Assembly: GCA_028718045.1 (NCBI GenBank)
Contig: JAQUMQ010000023.1
Location: 1-11,357 of the forward strand
Length of the DNA: 11,357 nt
From: Actinomycetota bacterium
Lineage (GTDB): Bacteria > Actinomycetota > Humimicrobiia > Humimicrobiales > Humimicrobiaceae
Reading direction: 5' to 3'
Below, piece after piece: positions 1 to 6,853 of the stretch (the first letter of the stretch is position 1; every line of letters starts with the position of its first letter). Made by a program: the position numbers and the translations under genes. The notes beneath the pieces were generated by a model. That model was not told the origin of the DNA. It saw nothing but the letters and a program-made list of their open reading frames with translations, and did not search any database.

Positions 1-175
1 AGGGTTCCGACAAAGATTGGTTTTTCTCAATTTTGTCGTCATTGATTTTACTTTCCGGCTTATTTTTCAATAATTTTTTATTTAACTTCTTTTTAAAAAA
101 GCCAAATAAACTTATGATCGTATATCCAAGAATAAATGAAACTAAGCATACCGCACCAATTAAAAAGTAATTCAT
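1..175 (-). CDS. Unidentified membrane-anchored protein, N-terminal fragment
   Basis: The frame opens with ATG at 175-173 and runs without a stop for 58 codons to the window edge, so the C-terminus is missing. The protein begins MNYFLIGAVCLVSFILGYT and has one hydrophobic segment at about residues 3-27. A strongly basic stretch follows (FFKKKLNKKLLKNK, about 26-39), then a polar, charged region. By the positive-inside rule the part after the membrane segment should be cytoplasmic. The start lies 53 bp downstream of the stop of the HD-GYP gene on the same strand, so the two may be co-transcribed. No clear Shine-Dalgarno sequence precedes the ATG. The visible part is an anchor plus linker and carries no diagnostic motif, so I cannot name a family. 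Confidence 0.6.
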   Translation of the reverse strand, partial: MNYFLIGAVCLVSFILGYTIISLFGFFKKKLNKKLLKNKPESKINDDKIEKNQSLSEP

Positions 176-228
176 CTTGTTAAGTTATCTAAATACTTGA
201 TTGATAAAATTAAATTATTTTTTGTTTT

Positions 229-1344
229 TTATGCAATTTTCTCGATTTTGGTCATTACATTTAAAAATACATCTACTATTTTGGGATCAAACTGATTTCC
301 GGATTCAGACCTGATAATTTCCAAAGCATCTTCTTTCTTTAGCTTGGATCTATAAGGTCTTTGACTGGTTATGGCATCATAAGTATCCGCTATCGAAATT
401 ATTCTTGATTCTATCGGGATATCCTCGCCGCTAAGCGACATCGGATAACCTTTTCCGTCAAATCTTTCATGATGATGCATAATAATTTTCGCCACATACT
501 TGAACTTTGGAATGTGAGCTAACAAAAAAGCACCTTTGACCGAATGCTTTTTGACTTCCTCGAATTCAAATTTTTCAAGAACGCTTGGTTTTTGCAATAT
601 CATATCCGATACCCCAACCTTTCCTATATCATGCAAAATCGCAGCAATAGCGACATTGGTTTTTATCGTTTCGTCCAGATTCAATTTGTCGGAAATTAAC
701 AAGCTGATCTTCTTGACATTATTTGAATGTCCGAAAGTATATGGATCTTTTATTTCCAAAAGCGATATCAAAAGCTCTAGGACATTGGAAAGGCCTTCCT
801 CGAATATTTTTTTATTGTTTTTTAGCTCAATAAATGAAAAATGATATTCGACAGCAAAAGACAGCGTATTTATGACTTCTTTTATTTTTTCTAACCCGAA
901 CTCGACTGAATATTCAGATTCGTTAAATAATATCTCGACATAGAATTTGATTTTATTCTTGGTTTCGAGTTTGAGAAGTAATATTTTTTTTATATTATCT
1001 GAAACTGACATTTTTTCGAAAAAAGAAACCTCAAAAAAATTTTTCTTTAAATCAGTCAAAAAAAAATTTTCTTTTTTTAATGTATCTGATTTTAATTGCG
1101 AAAGTATGTCATGATTTAAAATAGTGTTTTCGGTGTCGGTGCTTAACTTCATTCCTCTTTCTTTCGATAAAACAATATCGTTTAACAGGTGATTATTCGG
1201 ATGCGGTATCTCCAAGACAATAATCATAATATTTTGAAAAAATTTAAAAATGTAGTCAAAATAAAAATCTATTATTTCGGGCAAACTATTGTATTCGAAG
1301 CTTTTATTGCTTATTTTATTATGTATTGTTTTAACAACCTTCAT
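229..1344 (-). CDS. HD-GYP domain protein, probable cyclic-di-GMP phosphodiesterase
   Basis: This 371-residue protein has a C-terminal HD-GYP domain (about 185-365). Visible signatures are H206, the HDIGK motif with H238 and D239, H267, the HHHERFDGKGYP motif at 290-301, and D320 in ISIADTYDAITSQRPYR. These are the residues expected for a metal-dependent phosphodiesterase that hydrolyses cyclic-di-GMP, and none of the hallmark residues is missing. The N-terminal 180 residues hold no receiver domain. They are rich in Phe, Ile, Lys and Asn, alternate predicted strands and helices, and could be a diverged GAF-like sensor, which I cannot confirm. No membrane segment is evident, so it is probably cytosolic. 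An AAGTGGA sequence precedes the ATG. The gene is transcribed divergently from the che cluster across a 183-bp gap, which suggests shared regulation or function, although that link is inferred. Confidence 0.9.
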   Translation of the reverse strand: MKVVKTIHNKISNKSFEYNSLPEIIDFYFDYIFKFFQNIMIIVLEIPHPNNHLLNDIVLSKERGMKLSTDTENTILNHDILSQLKSDTLKKENFFLTDLKKNFFEVSFFEKMSVSDNIKKILLLKLETKNKIKFYVEILFNESEYSVEFGLEKIKEVINTLSFAVEYHFSFIELKNNKKIFEEGLSNVLELLISLLEIKDPYTFGHSNNVKKISLLISDKLNLDETIKTNVAIAAILHDIGKVGVSDMILQKPSVLEKFEFEEVKKHSVKGAFLLAHIPKFKYVAKIIMHHHERFDGKGYPMSLSGEDIPIESRIISIADTYDAITSQRPYRSKLKKEDALEIIRSESGNQFDPKIVDVFLNVMTKIEKIA

Positions 1345-1527
1345 ACATCCACTTCATTTGTATTAAAATTATTTTATTTCCACTACATATATCTATCGGC
1401 AAATATTTGAAAAATAAAAATTCATTTTTAAAATTATTTCACTTTCTTTTAAAACAATCCGATATTAAAAATAGCTAAGCAATAAAAGAGTCAAATAACA
1501 AAAGAGTGTTTTTGGGAGGGATTTCAG
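1345..1527. promoter_or_regulatory. Divergent intergenic region between HD-GYP gene and cheY1
   Basis: This 183-bp AT-rich gap separates two genes pointing away from each other, so it must hold promoters in both directions unless transcription enters from outside. I found no convincing sigma-70, sigma-54 or sigma-28 element on either strand. The only clear signal is the ribosome binding site of cheY1 at its right end. The call rests on geometry rather than on a recognised motif. Confidence 0.5.
1514..1520 (+). promoter_or_regulatory. Strong Shine-Dalgarno site fixing the GTG start of cheY1
   Basis: The heptamer GGGAGGG lies 7 nt before GTG at 1528-1530. The protein from this GTG begins MPINILVVDDS, which places the acidic pair of the receiver domain at the usual distance from the N-terminus. 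No ATG in a better position exists. Confidence 0.75.
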
Positions 1528-1902
1528 GTGCCAATCAATATTCTTGTAGTAGACGATTCAGCAGTAATGAGAAAAATTATAATAAAAGCAATAAAAGATG
1601 GGATTTTCAGCGATGCATCGATTACCGAAGCATCGGATGGTGCCGATGGTTTGAAAGTCTTCGATCCTAATAAAATGGATTTGATATTGGCAGACTGGAA
1701 TATGCCGAATTTAAATGGTCTCGAATTTGTAAAAAAGGTAAGAGAAATAAAAACATCAAAAAAAATCGTGATCATCATGATTACGACTGAAGGTAGTGCG
1801 GCAAAAATGGAAGAAGCAATGAATAACGAAGTAGACAATTATATCACAAAACCATTTACGTCAGCTCAATTGGAACAAAAAATATCAAAGTACTTTTTGT
1901 AG
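1528..1902 (+). CDS. cheY: Chemotaxis response regulator CheY (first copy)
   Basis: This is a single-domain receiver protein of 124 residues, the normal CheY length, with no output domain. It shows the acidic pair D9-D10 (ILVVDDS), the phosphoacceptor D56 (ILADWNMP), the switch Thr T86 or T87 (MITTEG), the aromatic Y105 and the invariant K108 (YITKPF). In this family CheA phosphorylates the aspartate, and the phosphorylated form binds the flagellar switch or another output. The start is GTG. The gene is followed 67 bp later by cheX, whose product is probably its phosphatase. A second CheY is encoded at 6854-7222. The two differ in sequence around the switch regions and are not a recent duplication. 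Confidence 0.93.
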   Translation: MPINILVVDDSAVMRKIIIKAIKDGIFSDASITEASDGADGLKVFDPNKMDLILADWNMPNLNGLEFVKKVREIKTSKKIVIIMITTEGSAAKMEEAMNNEVDNYITKPFTSAQLEQKISKYFL

Positions 1903-1969
1903 CTTCATATGCGGGTTAATAAAACTGATATATCAGACAATAAAAAAAATAACAGAACAGGAAAATTTC

Positions 1970-2443
1970 ATGAATGAAAAAATAATAGCATATATAGAAA
2001 AAGCAGTGGATGAAATATTTTCAACAATGATTTTTATTCAACCAGTTTATGAAAAACCTATCATCAGAAAGAAAAATGACGTTTGCGTACCAAAAAAGAA
2101 AGACATTACGGGTATTGTCGGCCTCGGCGGAAAATTAACTGCTTCCGTAATGGTGCATTTTGAAAAAGAAAGTGCATTAAAAGTAACTTCCAGCATGTTG
2201 GGTGTCGACTATAAAGAGATAGACAGTGACGTAATCGATGCCGTCGGCGAAGTTTCAAACATGATATCCGGCGGAATAAAAAGAGAGTTTGCCGCCATCG
2301 GCATAGAACTGGACCAATCTCTTCCTATCGTCGTAAACGGTAAAGATTTCGATACCAACTGTATTAACATAGATAATTCCGTACTCATGCCTTTTAAGAT
2401 AGACGGCCATAATATGTTCGTCGAATTCAGTTTCAAAGATTAA
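1970..2443 (+). CDS. cheX: CheX-type CheY-P phosphatase
   Basis: The 157-residue protein matches the CheX/CheC/FliY phosphatase family. The key signature is GEVSNMISGG at residues 93-102. It supplies the ExxN pair E94 and N97 that in the family inserts next to the phospho-aspartate of CheY and positions the attacking water. Only one such ExxN motif is visible, as in CheX; CheC usually has two. The preceding helix-strand pattern and the GIVGLGGKLTASVMV segment (48-62) also fit. CheX is usually a homodimer and acts in the cytosol. The ATG is preceded by CAGGAAAA with about 8 nt spacing. Placement directly after cheY1 suggests that CheY1 is the substrate, but CheY2 remains possible. Confidence 0.87.
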   Translation: MNEKIIAYIEKAVDEIFSTMIFIQPVYEKPIIRKKNDVCVPKKKDITGIVGLGGKLTASVMVHFEKESALKVTSSMLGVDYKEIDSDVIDAVGEVSNMISGGIKREFAAIGIELDQSLPIVVNGKDFDTNCINIDNSVLMPFKIDGHNMFVEFSFKD

Positions 2444-2500
2444 AAGAGTGCAATTAAAAAAACACTTAAAAACATAACAAAAATTTAACTTATTTATATT

Positions 2501-2530
2501 TTCAAGGATTTCTTTTATAGCTTATATAGT
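2501..2530 (+). promoter_or_regulatory. Weak sigma-70-like promoter candidate upstream of cheB
   Basis: The 146-bp gap between cheX and cheB contains TTCAAG, an 18-bp spacer and TATAGT. The -10 element matches the consensus at 5 of 6 positions and the -35 at only 3 of 6. In such AT-rich DNA a match of this quality can arise by chance. Confidence 0.22.
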
Positions 2531-2589
2531 AAGGATATAAAATCAAGCGTTAACGATAAAGAAATATTTAAAAAGAAAGGCATAAAAAA

Positions 2590-3654
2590 TTGATTAAATT
2601 AGTGGTAGCCGACGATTCTTCGTTTATGAGAAAAGCTTTAAGCACGATGATCGAAAAAGATCCCGAAATAAAAGTGATAGGGCAAGCTAGGAACGGAGAA
2701 GAAGCCGTAACGATGGTCAAGGAGCTTAACCCCGATGTATTGACGCTGGATATCGAGATGCCGACTCTTAACGGACTGGAAGCCTTAAGAATTATCGTAA
2801 AAGAGCATCCGATGCCCGTGATAATGATCTCCTCGCTTACAAAAGAAAGCGCATATGAAACGATAAAAGCACTTGAATTAGGAGCTGTCGATTATATACC
2901 GAAAGACATTTCAAAAACTTCGTTGGACATCTTGAAAATTGAGAAAATAATAATTGAAAAAATCAAATCAATTGCCCTTAGAAAAAATATCATCAGAAGA
3001 AGGCTGATCGAGCAAAACAAAGCCGTTAAGACTAGAGAGCATTTGAGTACATACACGATATCCGGCATAAAAAATAAAAACCAGATCAAAATCATAGCAA
3101 TAGGCGCATCCACGGGTGGGCCTGGAGCATTACAGCAAGTCATAACCCAACTGCCAAATAATCTGCCGTGCAGTATTGTCATTGCACAACATATGCCCGC
3201 CGGTTTTACGAAAACTTTCGCCGAAAGATTGAATACGCTAAGCAATTTAAAAGTTAAGGAAGCAGAAGATGGAGAACAGCTGGAAAACTCCATAGTTTAC
3301 ATAGCGCCCGGTAATCGAAATATGTATTTGTTAAAAGATTTATCCAAAGTTTTAATAAAATTGGATGACAGAGATTTCGGTTCTTTATATAAACCTTGCG
3401 TAGATGTACTTATTTCATCCGTAGCAGATATTTACGGCAAAAGCGCCGCAGGAGTTATTCTGACCGGAATGGGCTGCGACGGATTAAAAGGGATGAGGAA
3501 ACTAAGAGAAAAAAACGGCTACATACTCGCTCAGGATGAGAAAACTTGCATAATTTACGGTATGCCCAAAGCCGTTATAGATAACAGCCTTGCAGATAAA
3601 ATAGTCCCGATCAACAACATATCAAACGAAATAATAGAATTATTTCGTTTATAA
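2590..3654 (+). CDS. cheB: Chemotaxis protein-glutamate methylesterase/deamidase CheB
   Basis: The 354-residue protein has the standard two-domain CheB layout. An N-terminal receiver domain (about 2-120) has D8-D9 (VVADDSSF), phosphoacceptor D54 (LTLDIEMP) and K105 (YIPKD). A linker of about 45 residues leads to the methylesterase domain (about 166-350). The catalytic triad is visible: S174 in GASTGG, H201 in AQHMP and D297 in GMGCDG. The enzyme removes methyl groups from receptor glutamates and may deamidate glutamines, and phosphorylation by CheA activates it. The start is TTG at 2590-2592, preceded by GAAAGG with about 9 nt spacing. The product then begins MIKLVVADDSS, which is right for a receiver domain. 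Its partner cheR lies two genes downstream. Confidence 0.95.
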   Translation: MIKLVVADDSSFMRKALSTMIEKDPEIKVIGQARNGEEAVTMVKELNPDVLTLDIEMPTLNGLEALRIIVKEHPMPVIMISSLTKESAYETIKALELGAVDYIPKDISKTSLDILKIEKIIIEKIKSIALRKNIIRRRLIEQNKAVKTREHLSTYTISGIKNKNQIKIIAIGASTGGPGALQQVITQLPNNLPCSIVIAQHMPAGFTKTFAERLNTLSNLKVKEAEDGEQLENSIVYIAPGNRNMYLLKDLSKVLIKLDDRDFGSLYKPCVDVLISSVADIYGKSAAGVILTGMGCDGLKGMRKLREKNGYILAQDEKTCIIYGMPKAVIDNSLADKIVPINNISNEIIELFRL

Positions 3655-3762
3655 ATAATTTCCGTTATTGAAAGTATTGCATTTTCGATTAAATGAAATA
3701 AATATTTGTTATTTTTTTATAAAAAATTTTTTATCAATAATTATTAAAAAATATATTTTAAG

Positions 3763-4929
3763 ATGAATGATCTAAAAGATAAAAAAGACAGTTGCTTACA
3801 TAAAAACATTAACGAGAACGAAAGGATAATCAGAGAACTCTCCGTACTGAAGGATGATAAAGAATTATTTTCGATATTTAAAAAAATCAGGGAGGACTGT
3901 ATCGATATCGATATAAAAACTGTTTTGGAATTTTTAGAATACGAAAATAATGCCATAAGAGAACTGGCAAAAGAAATTATTTTATCCAAAATCAAGCTCA
4001 ACCACGAAAACAACATAAGCAATAAAGTTATTTCCGGCAAGCTTATATCATACTTAAAAAACATAAATTTGGATATCAGGAATTTAGCGGTCGAGCTTCT
4101 TTGCAACGCCGTCGATTATTTTTTACCGGAAATAGGTAACCTTTTAAAAAATAGAAATGAAGACATAAGAATATATGTTTGCCAGATTTTAGGAAACAGC
4201 AAAAAAGCTGAATCGATAGAATACATTAAGCTTGCATTAAATGATGTTAGCATAAACGTGAGAAATTGCGCGGTTATGGCTTTGGAATGTACCGAAGTTG
4301 ATTTTGACATTTTATTTTTGATAGATTTATTAAACCGTGAAAAAGAACCGTGGATCAAATTTTCGATAACTGAAGTGATCAATAAAAAAGGTTCCCAAAA
4401 ATTTTTAAAAAATCTTCTGCCTTTGATAGATACCGAACCCGACTACATCAAACTTAATATTTTGAAAATATTTAAAAATCATTGCGATATAAAATATTTA
4501 AACGTACTTCTTAAAAAATTTGATTTTTCTCAAGAAGAAATATTTTCAAGCTTTAACAAAACTGTGCTTGATATCTTAAATTATAAAAACATTGATTACT
4601 CGGACAATAAAATCATTGTAAGTTATTTAATCAAAATAGCGGAAAAAGATAAGACTCCCTGGAACATATATCAGGCAATAAAACTTTTATCGAATATAAA
4701 AGACAAAAAAAATAAAAAATTATATAAACTTTTCAAAAATTACCTGAACCATGAGCATCCTTTGGTTTCGACAATTGCCATCGAAGCAATGGCAAATTAT
4801 ACGGATTTGGATATAAGCATAATTTTTGAAAATTTTTTTGACAAAAAAAACGAAAATGCAATCGACATGGAAAATATTTTTAACGCAAATTTTAGCAATC
4901 CTATAAGCAAGAACAAAAAAACCAGCTGA
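3763..4929 (+). CDS. HEAT-repeat protein of the chemotaxis cluster, function unknown
   Basis: This 388-residue protein consists almost entirely of short paired helices with HEAT-repeat character. Typical second-helix segments are LDIRNLAVELL (103-113), EDIRIYVCQILG (133-144), INVRNCAVMALE (164-175), PWIKFSITEVI (196-206) and PLVSTIAIEAMANY (333-346). The repeats in the C-terminal half are more degenerate. No catalytic motif, membrane segment or signal peptide is visible, so it is probably a cytosolic scaffold that binds a protein partner. The Shine-Dalgarno site is weak (TTTTAAG). Its stop codon TGA (4927-4929) directly abuts the ATG of the HDOD gene, so the two are probably translationally coupled. 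HEAT proteins have been reported in some other chemosensory clusters, but a specific role here would be a guess. Confidence 0.85.
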   Translation: MNDLKDKKDSCLHKNINENERIIRELSVLKDDKELFSIFKKIREDCIDIDIKTVLEFLEYENNAIRELAKEIILSKIKLNHENNISNKVISGKLISYLKNINLDIRNLAVELLCNAVDYFLPEIGNLLKNRNEDIRIYVCQILGNSKKAESIEYIKLALNDVSINVRNCAVMALECTEVDFDILFLIDLLNREKEPWIKFSITEVINKKGSQKFLKNLLPLIDTEPDYIKLNILKIFKNHCDIKYLNVLLKKFDFSQEEIFSSFNKTVLDILNYKNIDYSDNKIIVSYLIKIAEKDKTPWNIYQAIKLLSNIKDKKNKKLYKLFKNYLNHEHPLVSTIAIEAMANYTDLDISIIFENFFDKKNENAIDMENIFNANFSNPISKNKKTS

Positions 4930-5826
4930 ATGGAAAAAAAAGAAAATATAAAAAAAGATATTTTTGTTAAATTATCATCGATTAAAAATTTGCCGGTCAT
5001 GCCGGATCTTGCAATAGATTTAATGGGTTACACCATCGATGACGATACTTCGATAAAAGAGCTTTCGGCTATAATTTCAAGAGATCCCGCACTTGCGGCA
5101 CAGATTTTAAAAGTGGCAAATTCTTCGTTTTACGCATTAAAAAGACAGGTCGGATCTTTGGAAAAGGCGATAATAATTTTAGGATTAAGAGAAATCAAAA
5201 ACCTTATTTTTACTTTATCGATCATAAAGCTGTTCCCAAAAGAAACAAACTTTTGCTTTGACAAAGTCGATTTTTTAAAGCATTCACTTATCACAGCCAG
5301 GACTTCCGACATTTTAACAAAAAAATTACAACTGAAATTCGAAGTCAGTCCTTTTCTTGCCGGGCTTTTGCATGATATAGGCAAAATATTTTTGGATCAG
5401 AACTTTCATCACGAATACAATGCAATCATCGAAGAAGCGAAAAAATATAATAAGAATATATTTGAAGTCGAAAGCAGCGAGCTCGGAACCGATCACGCAT
5501 ATATCGGTTCCCATATTGCCAACGTGTGGAATTTCCCTCAAGAATTGATAGATGCGATCAAGTTCCATCATTGTATCGATAAAAGCAACGACAATATCTT
5601 GCTGATTTGCGTAATCAGTATTTCGAATTTACTTTCAAATCTCAGAAATAACTGGCTGGTATTTCCTAAATATGAAGTCGATTTTTTCGATTTAACCGAA
5701 TGGAAAATTTTAGAAAGAAATAAAATGATAGAAGATTTTGACATAGAAAAAATCATATTCGAAATAGATGACGAATTCAAGAAAAGCGAAGACATAGCAA
5801 ACTTATACAAGGGTAATTATTTATAA
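4930..5826 (+). CDS. HDOD domain signalling protein
   Basis: This 298-residue protein carries an HDOD domain over about residues 15-215. Recognisable parts are LPVMPDLA (21-28), RDPALAAQILKVANSSFY (51-68) and the LLHDIGK core (146-152). HDOD domains are related to HD phosphohydrolases but usually lack a full catalytic site. Here H118, H148-D149, H189 and H213-H214 are kept. The position matching the last metal-binding Asp of the neighbouring HD-GYP protein (ISIAD) is Asn (ISISN, N233). The C-terminal 80 residues are acidic, Ile/Phe-rich and not assigned. The ATG immediately follows the TGA of the HEAT gene and has no clear Shine-Dalgarno site, which points to coupled translation. The role in chemotaxis is unknown; it could be an output or regulatory module. 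A probable terminator follows the gene. Confidence 0.9.
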   Translation: MEKKENIKKDIFVKLSSIKNLPVMPDLAIDLMGYTIDDDTSIKELSAIISRDPALAAQILKVANSSFYALKRQVGSLEKAIIILGLREIKNLIFTLSIIKLFPKETNFCFDKVDFLKHSLITARTSDILTKKLQLKFEVSPFLAGLLHDIGKIFLDQNFHHEYNAIIEEAKKYNKNIFEVESSELGTDHAYIGSHIANVWNFPQELIDAIKFHHCIDKSNDNILLICVISISNLLSNLRNNWLVFPKYEVDFFDLTEWKILERNKMIEDFDIEKIIFEIDDEFKKSEDIANLYKGNYL

Positions 5827-5830
5827 AAGA

Positions 5831-5867
5831 TTCGAAACTCATATTTTATGGGTTTTGAACATTTTTT
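5831..5867 (+). terminator. Rho-independent terminator or attenuator between HDOD gene and cheR
   Basis: TTCGAAACTCAT (5831-5842) can pair over all 12 positions with ATGGGTTTTGAA (5848-5859), including two G-U pairs, around a 5-nt loop (ATTTT). A run of six T follows at 5862-5867, and the next bases stay T-rich. It starts 4 bp after the HDOD stop codon. The stem is only moderately GC-rich, so termination may be partial. Confidence 0.6.
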
Positions 5868-5900
5868 GATATTTTATTTAAGTTTAAAATTCATTCGGAT

Positions 5901-5905
5901 AAGGA
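5901..5905 (+). promoter_or_regulatory. Shine-Dalgarno site supporting the TTG start of cheR
   Basis: AAGGA lies 6 nt before TTG at 5912-5914. The downstream protein then has the usual length of N-terminal helical region before the CheR methyltransferase core. No ATG lies near this position in frame. Confidence 0.6.
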
Positions 5906-5911
5906 AAAACT

Positions 5912-6790
5912 TTGGAAATTAGTTTAAAAAAAGAAAAAAAAGAAATACACGACCAGGACTTTTATTTTTTAAGAGATTTCATTTACGACAATTGCGGTAT
6001 TTATTTTAGATTGGAAAAGAAATATCTTATCGAAGATAAAATACTGGCTCGCATGGAAGAGCTAAATATCAGAACCATAACTGATTATATCTACTTCTTA
6101 AAATACAGCGGCAGCAAAGAAGACGAAATGAATCTTTTGTATGATTTTATAACCATAAACGAAACTTCTTTTTTTAGAAATGAACCTCAGTTTATTGTCC
6201 TAAAAGATGAGATATTAAAAGAAATAGTCAAAAAAGATGAAAACTATAAATTTGGACTTAAAACCATAAGAGTATGGAGCGCAGGCTGCTCTTCGGGCGA
6301 AGAACCTTATACGATTTCGATAATATTAAATGATTATTTCGGCAGTTTTAATAATGCCGACGACAAATGGTTTACGGAAATAATAGCCACAGACATAAAT
6401 CAGTCTGTATTAAACAAGGCAATAAAAGGCATTTACAGTGATTATTCCTTAAGATCTACCGATCCGAAAATAATAGACAAGTGCTTCAACAAAATTTCAC
6501 CAAAAGAATTCGAAATAAAGGACATTTATAAACAATCGATAAAATTTAAAAAAATGAATCTTTTGGATTCCAAAAGCTTAAGCATCCTGCCATGCTTCGA
6601 TATTATCTTTTGCAGAAACGTTCTTATTTATTTTGACTTGAATTCCAAGAAAAAGGTTCTTGAAAAATTTTATGAATTATTAAAACCGGGCGGATATTTG
6701 TTTTTGGGTCATTCGGAATCGCTTCATGGAATTACGGCAGCTTTCAAACTTGTTTTATTTCAAAAAGCGCTGGCATATAAAAAGGAGTAG
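5912..6790 (+). CDS. cheR: Chemotaxis protein methyltransferase CheR
   Basis: The 292-residue protein is a full-length CheR. It uses S-adenosylmethionine to methylate glutamates on receptor cytoplasmic domains. An all-helical N-terminal domain (about 10-75) precedes the methyltransferase domain. Conserved motifs are TINETSFFRN (81-90), the SAM-binding WSAGCSSGEEPYTI (122-135), IATDIN (158-163), FCRNVLIYF (233-241) and GGYLFLGHSESL (260-271). There is no C-terminal TPR extension. The start is TTG. The gene sits downstream of a probable terminator stem-loop, so its expression may be lower than, or independent from, that of the HEAT and HDOD genes. It opposes CheB, encoded at 2590-3654. Confidence 0.95.
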   Translation: MEISLKKEKKEIHDQDFYFLRDFIYDNCGIYFRLEKKYLIEDKILARMEELNIRTITDYIYFLKYSGSKEDEMNLLYDFITINETSFFRNEPQFIVLKDEILKEIVKKDENYKFGLKTIRVWSAGCSSGEEPYTISIILNDYFGSFNNADDKWFTEIIATDINQSVLNKAIKGIYSDYSLRSTDPKIIDKCFNKISPKEFEIKDIYKQSIKFKKMNLLDSKSLSILPCFDIIFCRNVLIYFDLNSKKKVLEKFYELLKPGGYLFLGHSESLHGITAAFKLVLFQKALAYKKE

Positions 6791-6853
6791 ATAAAACTGG
6801 ATAATAAATGACGGCGGTATTAAAAATTAAGTTTAATTTCCGGAGGTTTAAAT

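Noticed and set aside
1058..1066. Nine-A tract inside the HD-GYP gene as a possible phase-variation site
   Set aside because: The frame is intact, and runs of 7-9 A are frequent throughout this AT-rich window, so there is no specific sign of phase variation.
1391..1404. GCCGATAG on the minus strand upstream of the HD-GYP gene, like a sigma-28 -10 element
   Set aside because: No TAAA-like -35 element is found at the required spacing. The upstream bases are just T-rich.
1925..1936. Perfect palindrome CTGATATATCAG between cheY1 and cheX
   Set aside because: It is a single short copy with no promoter nearby. It could be an operator, but nothing else supports it.
3719..3734. Perfect 16-bp palindrome AT-A6-T6-AT before the HEAT gene
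   Set aside because: It contains only A and T and has no loop or GC stem, so it is not a credible terminator and is expected by chance in such AT-rich spacers.
6824..6839. AAATTAA-GT-TTAATTT inverted repeat upstream of cheY2
   Set aside because: The stem is all A-T pairs with a 2-nt loop and is too weak to be a terminator or to block the strong GGAGG site.
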